From: Isoetes taiwanensis
Lineage: Eukaryota; Streptophyta; Lycopodiopsida; Isoetales; Isoetaceae
NCBI GenBank assembly: GCA_021234155.1
Contig: JAJEKV010000124.1
Location: 126,001 to 190,000, forward strand
Reading direction: 5' to 3'
DNA: 64,000 nt
The notes under the pieces are model-generated. The model saw only the letters and a list, made by a program, of their open reading frames with translations, did no database searches and was not told the DNA's origin. This document shows, one piece after another, positions 44,581-58,139 of the stretch. Each line of letters begins with the position of its first letter. The stretch's first letter is position 1. Position numbers and translations under genes: made by a program.

Positions 44581-45329
44581 GTTCTGGTAATGTTTTCTGC
44601 TGGATGGAACGAAGAGGCACGCGAGATTCCAAATATATTATTTCGCTGCATTGTAACATCGATTCTTCCTCTCAAATAATATCTTACAGAGGTAAGCTTA
44701 ATTTCTGTCTTTACAGAAATCATATTTGGAAGTTTGGGAAAATTATGCATCCATTGCCATTATTTGGCACAATAACAGGCAAGTAAAGATTTCCCTTTAA
44801 TACCATGTATTAATTTGTGGCATAGCCCAATTGACCTTCATCTTCCTGGTTTCAGATAGAGCAATTGAGTTGTTCTTTAGCATACAGTCAATGTATTCAT
44901 ATACAGCCGCTTCATAAGCTTTGTCTGGACAATGTAGCATTGGCGAAGAGTATGTCATGGACCGGGCCATCAGCTGAGACAAAGTAACTGGAAAACTGTG
45001 GCTATTGAAATGGTATGGCAAAAGGAGTAGATTGAGCATTCCCCAGTTGTTTGGAGAATGTCCAGTGACTGGTTTTACGAGATGAGAATGGCATGCATAA
45101 TTTGTGCATGATAAATTCAGTAGTTTGAAATCCTACCATGGTGCTTCAAATTGTGAAGATATGATAATTATTCATCATAATGTTTGTTGTCCCACATTTT
45201 TTTTATTACATCTCTGTACAATGTCGGTGTGGTGGGAGTAAAATAGTTCATTAATTTTTTCTTCTCCTTTAGGTCAAATTACGCACAGACATATAAGATG
45301 AACAGATACACACTAATCATACCCCATTT

Positions 45330-45440
45330 GTGCTTCCTATCAAGCCAACCCGTTCCACTTGCATTGGATAACCACCATGTGTTCGTGCTTCCTATCAAGA
45401 CAACCCGTTCCACTTGCACTGGATAACCACCATGTATACG
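45330..45440. repeat. Tandem duplication, 55 bp x 2
   Basis: GTGCTTCCTATCAAGCCAAC and its continuation 'ccgttccacttgca.tggat' restart at 45385 with few differences. Confidence 0.85.
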
Positions 45441-45459
45441 AGCGCAGGATCAAAGACAT

Positions 45460-46060
45460 CCTCCATAATTGCCAAATAATTGTACCCCATGTAATTTCTA
45501 ATGCAAAACATCAAATTCAAGACCTAAAAAGTTAGGATTGAGATAACGTAATAACATATAGCAAATTGGAAGATCACATTTTGTAAAGAACAATATCTTT
45601 TTTTTTTAAGGTCACCATAAGCGTCCCATGTTTAAGAAAGATGTCTTGTTTGCTTAAGACGACGTTTGTAATTACCTTTGAAAATAACCATACAACTTCA
45701 AGTTGTCAAAGCGTTGACGTGTTTCTAATGAGTCAATAATCTGGTAGGAAACTAGAGCAAAACATAGATGAAATCAACTGTGCTACCAGCTATAAATTGT
45801 ATTGAATTATGACACAATGTAGTGAATATATAATATCATTTCCTCCTGCTCTTACCAGCCTCTTCACAACCTGCTATTGGTATAATCACTGGACATACTT
45901 TTTGTCAACAAGGTCTTTGATTTGATTATTAAGAACGAAATGCTGTAACACACTGCTCAAGTCTGATCTATGTACTGGTATATACAAAGAAACTAGATGG
46001 AAGAAGAAAAGTTGAAATAGTAGCCGAATGGGACAATATAATTTTAACAGCCAAATGGAT
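45460..46060. other. Intergenic, nothing recognised
   Basis: AT-rich, no credible ORF. Confidence 0.5.
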
Positions 46061-46069
46061 GACCTTATG

Positions 46070-46255
46070 TCTTGATATATTATTTAGTAGATATTTCTGG
46101 CTAAACAGAAAATTTATCCCTAACAAAATTAACTCCTTGCGTTAACACAACCTAATTGCTTTTGTCTTGATATATTATTTGGAGATATTTTTGTCTAAGC
46201 AAAATATTTATCCCTAGCAAAAAATAGCTCGTTGCATTAACACAACATCAATTCA
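46070..46255. repeat. Tandem duplication, about 95 bp x 2
   Basis: GTCTTGATATATTATTT followed by 'agatattt.tg.ctaa.ca.aa.atttatccctarcaaaa' and 'gcattaacacaac' occurs at about 46070 and 46164. Confidence 0.75.
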
Positions 46256-46399
46256 GTCCATACTCTAGGTTGTGTTACGATATAAATTAGGGCATAAGTG
46301 ATATAAATTAGGGCATAAGATTGTATTCATTTTTTTGTGGCTTCTACATGATGATATGTTGCAACAAATTAGAACCGAAAAATGTTGACCAATGGCATA

Positions 46400-46535
46400 T
46401 AGGTCTAGGGTTCGAACTCAATGTCAGTATAGGTCTAGGGTTCAAGCTCAATATCATGTGGAGCTTGATTCAAACTCAATGTCATATGGAGTTTGAGCTC
46501 AATGTCAGTACAGGTCTAGGGTTTGAGCTCAACGT
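46400..46535. repeat. Short tandem repeats, about 33 bp
   Basis: AGGTCTAGGGTT followed by 'cgaactcaatgtcag'-like sequence repeats four to five times with drift. Confidence 0.7.
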
Positions 46536-46789
46536 CAGATAAGGATGTTAAAATCCTACTTTAATTTGTGAAGACCATATAAACTCCACCTACGTTTATA
46601 GAAATTTGCTACGAATTCTTTCCATAGGCGATACTTACAACTACATGTTGCACACAATTTGATGTGTTGCTTTGTGCAATGTGTGAAGTTAATCTTTGCT
46701 TATAAGGTTTTGCTTACGCAATGCAAAGATTGGCCTAATGCCATCTTTGTTGTTACTTACAAAATCTAATAGTGTGAATTGCCAATACC

Positions 46790-46945
46790 TATATTCCTTT
46801 TTTTTTTTTTTTTTATTTTTACTCTAAATGTGTTAGAATTTCCAACAACCATTGACTCATTCCTCAAACGTATGGGAGTCTTCGTTTTCTACTCCAAATG
46901 TGTTGGAATTTACAACAACCTTTATTTCATTTTCCAAATATGTGG
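46790..46945. repeat. Diverged duplication, about 70 bp
   Basis: 'tactc.aaatgtgtt.gaatt.caacaacc' and the following 'cattc.tcaaa..tatggga' appear twice, preceded by a T-rich run (46797-46815). Confidence 0.6.
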
Positions 46946-46959
46946 GAATCGAGAAAGAG

Positions 46960-48050
46960 AAATGGTCGCAATGGCCTTGGCCGCAACGATAACTTTCTTG
47001 TATGGTTAATCAATTACGTTGCAATGTTTGACTTTGCCTAGTAGAAGTGACAAAAAAAAGAGGGGGGGAGAGAGAGAGAATCAAATCAATGAAGGTTGCA
47101 ATGTTCTTGTGATGACACAATATCTTGGATAGTTTATTTCTAATCTCTGTACTTTAGGGTGGTCATATTGTAAGCTTATGTTTTTGTCAGCAACGAATCT
47201 TGAGTAGAACGACAATCTCACGTTTATATGCTTTGGTTCATGACAATAAGGTGGGGTGTGTGGCATACTCCCATTATGTGTTAGGGAACAATGGTCGATC
47301 CCCCCCATTTTGACAAGAAGAGGAGAGTAGGAGACCCACTTTTCTCCTATAGAATCATAGTTTGCCATAAGAAACATGAAGACACACTTTAGGGCCTCCG
47401 GAGGGCAACCCCTCGTGCGCAGCACCTTGTTTTAAGTTGTTGGCAATCATGGTCGTATATATTTAGAAGATTAACTATCTACATCCATCGTTTTATTGTT
47501 TAAAGAACCTGCTAAGTGATCAGCCCTTTAGAATCTATTGAATGCTTTGTGCCAAAATAGCTTTCTTTCTAGGTATTGTATGCTTTTATTTCACATGTTT
47601 CTAATCTGGATTTTGCTGTTACACTCATGAGTTTTACACAGGGCAAACTATATGTTTGTTTAAAAGCATTCTCATGCCTTCTAATTTTATCAAGGGCCTT
47701 GCATATTTGTGAACTACATAATGAATTTGCTACGTAACAACATGTTGATAGCAACACAACCATTATTAGTTGCAGCGTTTTGATGTGTAAATTACTAGCA
47801 TGTTCGCTTTAAAGGTGTAAGAAATCGTTAGCCCAAACTGCTTTCTTATCCATCCTAGACTAGATAAAGAAGTGGATAGTTCTTGGTGATTCTTCAAATT
47901 AGGATAGCGTAGACTATCTGATTCTTTCAAATGTATACTTTTTCAAGCTTATATGTACCATGGCATACATCTGAGTTTGCAGGTTATGTTGCAATCATTT
48001 AATTCTTCACATGTTCTATTAGGCATTCCTAAAATAATTGGATGATGAAT
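46960..48050. other. Intergenic, nothing recognised
   Basis: Open frames at 47081-47425 and 47569-47763 have no recognisable domain. Confidence 0.45.
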
Positions 48051-48059
48051 TATTATGGG

Positions 48060-48434
48060 GTCATTCGCATGGAAAATGAACAGACAATTTGACAAGTTAG
48101 ATGAGCTCATCTATGTGGAAAGTTATCTCAGCAACATCTCTACAAAGTTCTATGGAGAAATTAATCCTCAAATGTTGAAACTGTTGATTTTTCTGAAAGC
48201 ACAATGATTTCTAAACAATTGTTAGATTTAAAATCAGGGATGATTTCAGAGGTTTACTTGAAACAATACTAGCACTTCAAAGGCCCACTTCAAAGGCTCA
48301 CTGCAGCTAAAACATACCTTTCTCTGAAGGATGTTTATAATACAAGAATTGCTGATATTTACATTCAACATAGTGAACTTGCATTTGAGTATGCTAACAA
48401 GATTGTCTCATCCTTGAACAGTGGCAAAGATTAG
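48060..48434 (+). pseudogene. Unidentified coding relic
   Basis: The latter part reads HFKGPLQRLTAAKTYLSLKD, VYNTRIADIYIQHSELAFEY and ANKIVSSLNSGKD, then stops at 48432-48434. It is preceded by pieces such as VDFSESTMISKQLLDLKSGM in broken frame. The helical, stop-free character looks coding, but I do not recognise the family. Confidence 0.35.
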
Positions 48435-48469
48435 TTAGGGTCATGTATCATTAATATGTAACGTTTGTG

Positions 48470-49656
<1,187 letters not shown>

Positions 49657-49969
49657 ACACCTTCTGTAATTTTCCACTACATTCTAATCGCAGCTATGTT
49701 GACATTGAATTGGATTTTTATCTTCCATAAAACCCTAAACTATTATAAGCACCTGCTAATATCCCTAACTCTATGCAATCAATACAACTATGAACTCCAT
49801 CGCCTACCTACTTTATTCTACTCTGCTCATTCCATTATTCGCATCGACCTCCCTAAACCGTAGACATTTCATACATGTGGCAATATATTATATATATGGA
49901 GACGATTACATTTACAACTCTTTAATCCACCTATAAACTCTGTTACGGCTATGGATTTCACACATCTAG

Positions 49970-50860
49970 GTAATGCCCGGCATCGCCGGGCACACGTTTC
50001 TAGTGTTCATTATGTATACAGGTTGACAGGAATGCAGCGATGTGCATTGGTTGCTGGAGATAGAGTGCAGCTTCGTGGCCTTAATTTAGAAAGCTTGAGG
50101 TGCAGGTTTAATTTCTTTCTTTCTGGACCATGTTGTTTTGATGGAAAATATATCCTTTCATTTTACATCAATATAGCAGGCTTGTTACACATAGTTTAAT
50201 ACCATTCCCAAAGCGCTCTTCTGTTAATGATTTGATGGTGCTTTACTGAGGCATCATCAATAATTCTGAAATGATTTAGACTGTGGCTATTGTAGTGCAT
50301 TTCGATTTCCTTCCTTGTGTAGAAAAAACAGAAAATGATACTACTTCTCTCTAAGTGCCAGCTTCAGTACTTTACTGCAAATTAATAGTCGCAAGTTGCA
50401 ACATTGCAAAGCAATTTTGCTCTGCTGGGTTGGCTACATATTTCTTGTGCCACAGAGTTATCTGATACTATTTGTGTTTTTCCTGATTTGTCCTCGAAAA
50501 ACTTCTTCAATGTGTGATGCATCAGGTTATTCTTCATTCATAAGATGAAATGTCGTAATTTGGTTATTACCTTCGGGAAATGATTATTTTTTAAGCACCT
50601 TTGTTTTCCTTCCATTCAGGTGAAAAGCATCAGGCATGCTTAACAAGAGCCCTTATGAGCACGAAAGCCGCTACTTCTGGGTTGGAGGACAGATTCTCTG
50701 AACTTGTAAGCCTTTTTGTGCTTAAGTCATTCATAATTAAGTAGTCTTGACCTATCACAATTGAAATTGCAACGCAGGAAAGTGATAGCAAGGATCCCAG
50801 CTGTTATGAGAATGCTTACGTCAGTTAGCAACTGTTTTGGCGAGAATCGAAGAGGGTTGT
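49970..50860 (+). pseudogene. Possible exon remnants of an unidentified gene
   Basis: RLTGMQRCALVAGDRVQLRG then LNLESLR (about 50020-50100), EKHQACLTRALMSTKAATSG then LEDRFSEL (about 50620-50705, flanked by TTCAG and a GTAAGC donor) and ESDSKDPSCYENAYVS (about 50780-50825, after ACGCAG) read like exons. The last is followed by a stop. A small inverted repeat, GCCCGGCATCGCCGGGC, lies at 49976-49992. Confidence 0.3.
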
Positions 50861-51210
50861 GTAGGTTTGGCATTGGACAAGTGCGTAATTTGGCTAGGAC
50901 CTTTCGTTTGTTTCCTTGTCATTTTTGAGTATTTTCTAAAAATACGTTTCGTATGCTCTTCTATTTTTTACCCTACCTCATTATTTGGTGGCTCAAAATT
51001 TTGATACCCTGAATCTGGTGATAGCCCTCGCCACCCAAACGGGCCAGTGTCTAGGTACATTTCACCCTGATCAGAAAAACAGGTAAAAACAATCGAAGGA
51101 AGGTGACGATTAATTAATTTTTTTATTGAGTGATTAAGAATGGTTCTTCCATTGTATTATGTGTGTTGAAATAAAGAAGTAGATATTATTTTATCCAATG
51201 CAATAGAGTT

Positions 51211-53412
51211 TTTTTTTTTTAAGGACGAAAGCCAAAAAGTTTATTAATCAGATAAAAAGTACAAAATTTACATGTCTCATCTAACTGTGTAAGCACAAAA
51301 AGATGTCACAGGAGCACAAGCCTGGAGCACAATGTACTTACTCCAGAATAGGAGACTAATGATAAGAATCAATTCGAAGATATCGAATACAGATGCATTC
51401 CATCATTCTGATTCAAGGGAGGAACACTCATAGGCTTCCAATATCTTTTTCTGGGCCACTGTAATAACACCGCATGCAAAAGAATTAATGCCCTGAAAGA
51501 TGTGGTGTCTGCGACGCTCCCATATCGACCATAGGAGCCAACCGGAACCAAGTTGGAATGCCCTTTGTTTAGCTGGAGGCCATGCGTTGGGATAGGACGC
51601 CAAGAGGATGCATCGGTAGTCCAATGTACTGTTAAACAAACCCTGTAGCCAGGACCATGCTGGTTGAACCTCAGGACAATCAAAGAGACAATGCTCAAGA
51701 GTCTCAACGCCTGAAAGACAGAGTGGGCATACTGCAGATATGCGAGGATAGCGATGTCGGAAGGCATTAACCCGCAGGCGCCTGTGGATAACCTGCCACC
51801 ACAGTACAGAGACTTTAGGGTGGAGCAACCTATCCCAAAGCCATCGCCATGTACGACACAAAGTGGGCTGTGGAACCCGTAGGTGCCACCCATCTGGCAA
51901 CTGGAGGGGCTGTGGTGCTAAAAGAAGGCGATATACTGATCTGACAAAGTGCCTGACTTTGTGAATATTTTCATGACAGTCCCATGGCACCCTTTCAGCA
52001 ACACCAACTTGCACTATAAGAGGCAAATTTTCTGCGACCTTCTCCCATAGAGATATATCCCAACGAGAGAGCAGGAACTTTGCCTGAAATTCAGGCCAAG
52101 ACAGTAGGCGACCCGCCTCATACCATGCTTGAATGGAGACAACACCTGCAAGAACCCATCGTCTCTGTGTAAGGGAATGAATTGATGCTGCCAATGGAGG
52201 CGCTAAGGGGTCTGGAGGCAGTGGTGCCCCGCACCATGGAGTCTTCAATAGGGTATGGATAGAGGGGCATGGCCAAAAAAGATGTCTGATCGCCTCCTAT
52301 ACTGTCAACAAGCCACGCAAAAATGGAGAAGCACTTGGAAAAGGCTGCAGAGTCTAAAATAAAGCCCAAGGTAGGACTGGTTTGATAGCCTTCTTGTCTA
52401 GAGGGATACAGTGACCAAGAGCTTGTCTAAAAAGGCATGAACCAGGAGAGTCATCCTCACCATTCAAGAGTCTCCAAATGAACTTTGAAATAAGCACTTT
52501 GCTCTACAGTAAGAAGTCCATCATACCCAGACCACCTGCCCCCTCAGTACCCGCCCAAATAAAGTTCCGAACTATTGCAATGAGCTCACGCATTTTGATC
52601 TTTGGGGCTAGCAGTAAGGATGCCATATAAACATGGGTACTACTAAGGACTGACTTGGCCACTGTAATGCGACCCGCAAGAAACAACTTAGTGGTGGACC
52701 ACCAGAACAAGTGCTTCTTCAAACCCCTAATGATCTCCTCCCATGCAGCTCCCATAGTAACATATGGATGCCAACTGGAATCCCCAACAACTTGATGGCT
52801 TGTCCATGCGCAAGTAATTTCCATGGATAATCGTGAACACATGCCGGAGCCGGATTATCCAATGTCCACAAAGTTGTACACTTCTGCCACCCCACAAGAA
52901 CACCGGAAGCCAGTGAAAAAGTATCTAAGAGCATTTTGGCAGCAGCAAGGTTCTCAGCATTGGCGACTAGAAAGAGGAACGTGTCGTCTGCATATTGATT
53001 GCAAACCTCTTGTGTGCCGTCCTCCATTGCAAGACCATGGAGAAGTCCCTTCGTAGTTGCAACGGTAAATAACTGCGACAAAGCCTCTGCAACAATTGTG
53101 AAAAGCAATGGTGCTAAAGGGCATCCCTGGCGAATACCACGACCGAGTCTAAAGGCATCTGACGGCTCACCATGGAACATAACAGTCGCCCGAGCAGAGA
53201 TATGCAGCTTCATAATATCGGATGTGAATTGTTCCCCAAAACCCAGTCTTAGCAAACATCGGCGCATGAATTCCCAGCTGACACTGTCATAAGCCTTTGC
53301 AAAATCAAGTTTAAGGTATACAACTGGAAGGTTTTGCTTACGTGCCCAATAAATTCCCTCGTAAGCAGCAGCAACATTGTTCAAAATGCACCGTTTTGGA
53401 AGAAAACCTTAC
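51211..53412 (-). pseudogene. 5'-truncated LINE: reverse transcriptase plus zf-RVT, with poly(A)
   Basis: From 53384 the minus strand encodes an RT palm: VVYLKLDFAKAYDSVSWEFM (first Asp), GRGIRQGCPLAPLLF and NQYADDTFLFLV (YADD). A frame change near 52760 leads to the thumb/connector (HLFWWSTTKLFLAGRITVAK), a gap, then 52248-51403 with VSVLWWQVIHRRLRVNAFRH and CPLCLSGVETLEHCLFDCPE, the zinc-binding zf-RVT motif. The 3'UTR includes AATAAAC and GGCTTTCGTCCTT and ends in a 13-base A run (T run at 51211-51223 on plus). Endonuclease and 5' sequence are missing (truncation near 53412), the usual outcome of incomplete target-primed reverse transcription. At least three frame lesions show it is dead. 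Confidence 0.88.
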
Positions 53413-53446
53413 TGGGCCTTGTAATAGAGTTATGTCTTGTAATAAA

Positions 53447-53735
53447 ATTGTATTTTGAGAAGTGTGATAAGAATAAAAGTTCCAATCATGAAGAGGATCT
53501 ATTAAACATCATCAATTTCCCAACCGCACCACCATCTCCAACATTATTAACTACTTCTTTGACAACTTTCATTAATCGACAATAATTTAAATTGTATATT
53601 GAGAAGTGTGATAAGAATAAGAGTTACAATCATAAGTTTGAGGATCTATTGAACATCATCAATTTCTCCACCGCGTCACCGTCTTCAACATTATTAACAA
53701 CTTCCTTGACAACTTTCATTAATCGACAATAATTA
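53447..53735. repeat. Tandem duplication, 144 bp x 2
   Basis: The block from ATTGTATTTTGAGAAGTGTG to TTCATTAATCGACAATAATT restarts at 53591 with about 10% divergence. On the minus strand both copies stay open (LMKVVKEVVNNV, GKLMMFNRSS), so the duplication may come from a coding repeat, but no family is recognised. Confidence 0.8.
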
Positions 53736-53739
53736 CCCA

Positions 53740-56700
53740 TTAACCTCATCAACCCCTTAACCTCATCAACACCATTAACCCACAATGTTTTTTCACTAAT
53801 CTTAAACATCTCTAGCATTATTATAGATAGCCTCATATAGTCTTTCCAACTTTTGCAAATACCTTGACAATTGTCCCTATATAGGAGTGTTGTTGCAGCA
53901 TACTAGTTTAGGGCCTCAATCTCTGTTTTCTCTCGACTCTTCCTATTCTCTATAAATGGCTTCAACCCAGCAACACGACTGCCACACTTTTTCTCAATCT
54001 TTATTCTGGGAAGGGAAGAAATAGTGGCGTCTTCATCATCCATCTCATCTATCCTCTCAAGTCCGTCATTAACTTGCTTTATTAAGGTTCTGTGGATATG
54101 AGGATGTTAGGGTCACTGGTTGCCCTATCCATCACTCTAGCAATGCATGACTCCACTCATGTCGCATGTCCTTCTACGACACCACAGTCAAACCATCGGA
54201 ATGCATAATGTCCATAAGCACTATCCCATGATTGAACTTCACTAGTAGTTGCTTTTGCATAGCATCCCCAATTCCATCAAAGCAAATTACATGCAACAAA
54301 CGTGTTTGAAAAAATGCAAGGAGGAACAATCTATTATATGGTTATTGTTAATTAAGCGATAACTATGGTAACAACTAATTGCAACATTAATGATCAACTA
54401 GCTATCACATTATCAATAATGTTCCAAGACTCAATAATAGTCAAACATTTGGGGATGTTACGATATCATTGTTTGGCGCATTAGACCAACCAAATATAAC
54501 CTTCTGTATCATCATAAGGAAAAAAACACTCCAAACCCGTTACGAAAAAACCACATCCAAGTTTCCCCCCTCGGGGTAGTAGTTGGCGAGCCCCCTAGGA
54601 CGAGCCAGTTCCACATCCTACATAAGAGCACGATGGTTGGTAGGAGCCACATGGCTCAACCACAGGTATACGAGTCAAATGTACTAACTGACGTCTTTGA
54701 TCGTTTGGCTTATGTCATAAGATCTTTTTTAATTTAAGCTAGGCTTGAAATAGGTGAATTGTTCCTCCACCCCAACATGATACAATCAAAACTATGGAAT
54801 AAGTAGAATGATATCACCCTTATATTGCACAAGGCCCCCAAAAATGAACTGCCATATAAAAATGATATCAGATCATCCGAAAACCATAATAGATGTGGTC
54901 TTTTATACGACAATTCATTTGATAGAAGAAAACCACATGCTATATGTAACGGACCTAGGATGTTGAGGTACATTGTGGAATTATTTTATTAAAGGATGCA
55001 AAGGAATAATAATTGAAATATTATGCATGCAGAGTATATATATCGTATATGTAGAAATTATACGGACAGAATACTGGTGGCTAAAAATAAATATAAGTAC
55101 AGAGAAAAGCATTTGGAAAAAGATTGATTGCAGAGGGATTGCTGAAGGAGCGAATTGCGTGCAGAGCTTTGGGAGCGTGTTGGAGCGCAGAAGAAGCAAG
55201 CGGGATTCCAGGTGGGGATCAAGCCTTACACCTGGGGTTTTCTAGCGTAGCAAAATTGTGTTGATACAGTAGGATTGTTCAAGAAATTGGCATGGATTTA
55301 GAGTAAATTGTAAGTGCGTGGATATGAATTAACTTGCATGATAATATATGTATGTTTTTTTTTTATCGCATATAAAAGACTTGCAAAAGCATCATAGATC
55401 TAATGATTTCTAGGGAGTTGATCATTTAAACCATGCCAGAAGTGATTGGAATAGCAGATTAGAACCTGAGGGCTGGACTAAGATAAAAATGTGGCAGAAA
55501 TCAGTTAAAACTGTAAAAGTTTCTCTTGCATGCTGCCCTTTGCATAATATGAACTAGAATGATCAGGAAGCATGAAAAGTTATGTGAAATGGATTAGAAT
55601 TGAAGTGATGAGTCCAGAACTGGCAAAGACTGCAGTATTTTTCTTGAATGCTGCTGGAATAACGGCATGATCTTGCCGATTTGGCATGCTGCAAAAGCAT
55701 GTGAATCGCCCTGGAATGGACCGATTTGGGCCTTAGGGAGGCCGAAATGGAGAGAGGATACAGAATTAGGAAGATTGGATTAAGATCTGGCTGGGAATGA
55801 TATGATCTTGGTAGCCCGGAACTGGCCTGTAACTATCAGATTTACATCATAAACTGGCCGAAATGGCAAGAAATCTTCCTTGCCAGCAAATTCGGGAAGC
55901 CTTGTGTGATCTTCATGTAGATTCAGTGGCCTGGAGGCCAAATCCGGCAGATGCAGGCCGGAATCGTGACCTGTTAACGAATGTTAGGGTTAGGTTTTAA
56001 GAGAAATGTTAACAATTAGTTAATTGTTAGTAAAGTAGCAATACAATAGGTTAAATAGATTAAAGCTAAGGTTTTAAGTTAAAATTACAATAGTGAGGGT
56101 TAGTTGGAGCAAGGAGTTTGGCTCGAGATATATTAAAAAAAATTAAGGCCTAAGTTAATAAGGGGTTATGCTAATGGTTGCAAGTTATCTATAATTACGA
56201 TATGGTGTAATCTAACAAGTTATCTAGCTAAATATTAAAAACCTTTGGAATTAGTTTAAAGAGGGGCAAAATACAAAGCACATATGTTATGTACGGAGGA
56301 AGTTGGTGATGGAAGCATAACGATATTCAAATGCTATAGGTTAAACATTATTAAAGTTTTAAATGTAGATATTAACCTTGAGTTAGTAAATCTTGTTACG
56401 GTGTAGATATTTTTATCTTTTATTTAATGGTGATAGCTGCATATTGCATGATTGAGGTTATTATAATTACTGAGTTATGGTTGGGCTTTCTTTTGCTATA
56501 TGAAGTGTATATTATGGAATTACTGGATGTAAGCTTGTTAAGGCATGGGGGCATGATGGTGAATTGTATGTAATTGTCTATGGTGAAATTCTTTGATATA
56601 GACCTCTGGGGCCGGAGTCTAGGTGCGATGGTCTAGACTCACGGTTTTGCACAGTGCTATGTAAATGGTATTATCTGAACATCGGGCGTTGGTACCGTAT

Positions 56701-57970
56701 GGTACAACGTCATGCACAGTAAGTGGTCCTCCAATGCTGGACGCAGCGTGGATGGGTGTGTACACACGTGGTTACCCCGCCTCTATGTCACTGGCCTGAT
56801 CAGCCGAGTTGACCTTGCTCAGACCCAGAGGAATATTGGTTGCAATGTTGATGCTTTGGTTGCTTGGCTTTTGTATATGTGGTTTTTAATGTGGAATCAA
56901 GTTGCAATGGCTATGTTTGGTAAAATTATGCATTGTGGTTATGCTTGTTGGATTAATTACTCGGATGGCAGGGGCGAGGTTATGGTAAGACTATGTTATT
57001 GTTCTAAGTTAATGCTTTGTGATTATTAATGCTAGATGTGACCTAGATCCCCGATCCCCACTTAGTCCGTGTGACTAACCCCGTGGTTAATGGTGTAAGC
57101 AGAGGTGCAAGATGTTCCAGAAAGTAGCCAAGCTTCGGAAAAGCGAGGGTAGATGCGTGTGGATTGCTGTTTAATTAACTTGACTATTATTGTTATTATA
57201 TATGGGATTGAAGTTAATATTATTTAAAAGCTTGGGAGTTGTGTGAAGCTTTGCTGAATAATGGCAAGAATAATTTTATTTGGGACCTTAGAGCATGTAT
57301 AAAGATTAAATTCTTTACCTAAGTATGCATGTATCAGTTCTTGAGTTCCTAAGGTTAAGTAGATCCAACGGTAGAGATCGATGGGATCTCCAGTTACCGA
57401 GAGGTTAACTGGCCAGGCCCGTCACACTATAGCGGTTTGTTAAAACTGATAGTGTCTTACAACGTGGTTATTAATATTAGTTACTAATGATATAGTGGTT
57501 TGCTAAAACTGGTTATAGTTTATGGTATGGTTTCAATAGATACCTTGTATACCATAGTGGTTTATTAAAACTAGTATCAGTTTATTAGAACTAGGAATGT
57601 TTCAACCCCTGAATGAATAATGTCATAATTTGAAGGTTAATTCAATTTGTTCAAGAACCGTTCTTGCCATATAATGGTTCATGTATAAGCATTGAGCACT
57701 AGTTTATGCCATGGTGGTATAGATGAGACTATAGTCATTGCCACATTGTCAAACTGTTGCACCTTATACAGTGAGCCAACATTCTGACCAAATTCTTTTA
57801 TGGCCATTTGAACAACCTTCTATGCTTTGCTCCTTCTATGCGCTCATTAGCATCATATATTTAGGAGGTAATGGATCTGAGGACTCACATATGCCCCCGG
57901 ACAACCACTTAATGGGCAAGAAATGACTCATCATGTATGTATGTTACATACATACATGAAGTATATCTGT
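53740..57970. other. Long region without a recognisable gene
   Basis: AT-rich with small ORFs only. Around 57425-57590 'agtggttt.ttaaaact.gta' recurs three to four times. The stretch 54970-57440 has the texture of untranslated element DNA, but I found no LTR ends, primer-binding site or coding domain to classify it. Confidence 0.45.
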
Positions 57971-57974
57971 ACAG

Positions 57975-58135
57975 TTTGTCAGCAGTCTTATTGCTGTCAC
58001 GGTTTTTCCATCGAAAACCCTTCAGGGCGGGGTTTTTCTTAATGCGGGCAATAATCACGCCTGATGCGCTCTTGTATTGGGTCCCATAGGTCGATTGGCC
58101 TCCGTGGACGATAAAAAACATCCTTCCTTCCTTAC
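57975..58135 (+). mobile_element. LINE 3' end, copy c, with (TTCC)n tail
   Basis: CACGGTTTTTCCATCGAAAA, CCCTTCAGGGCGGGG and TTGGGTCCCATAGGTCGATT then GGCCTCCGTGGACG correspond to the copies at 29415 and 31066. It ends CCTTCCTTCCTTA. Confidence 0.6.
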
Positions 58136-58139
58136 TTTC

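Noticed and set aside
44797-45039. 80-codon minus-strand ORF (YEAAVYEYIDCMLKNNSIAL)
   Set aside because: It looks somewhat coding, but has no recognised family, no clear splice sites and no neighbours on that strand.
46400-46535. tRNA-like B-box motif (GGTCTAGGGTTCGAACTC)
   Set aside because: The motif is part of a short tandem repeat and no cloverleaf arms can be drawn around it.
54970-57440. A solo LTR or Gypsy-type element
   Set aside because: The base texture suggested it, but no TG...CA ends, duplication of flanks, primer-binding site or coding domain could be seen.
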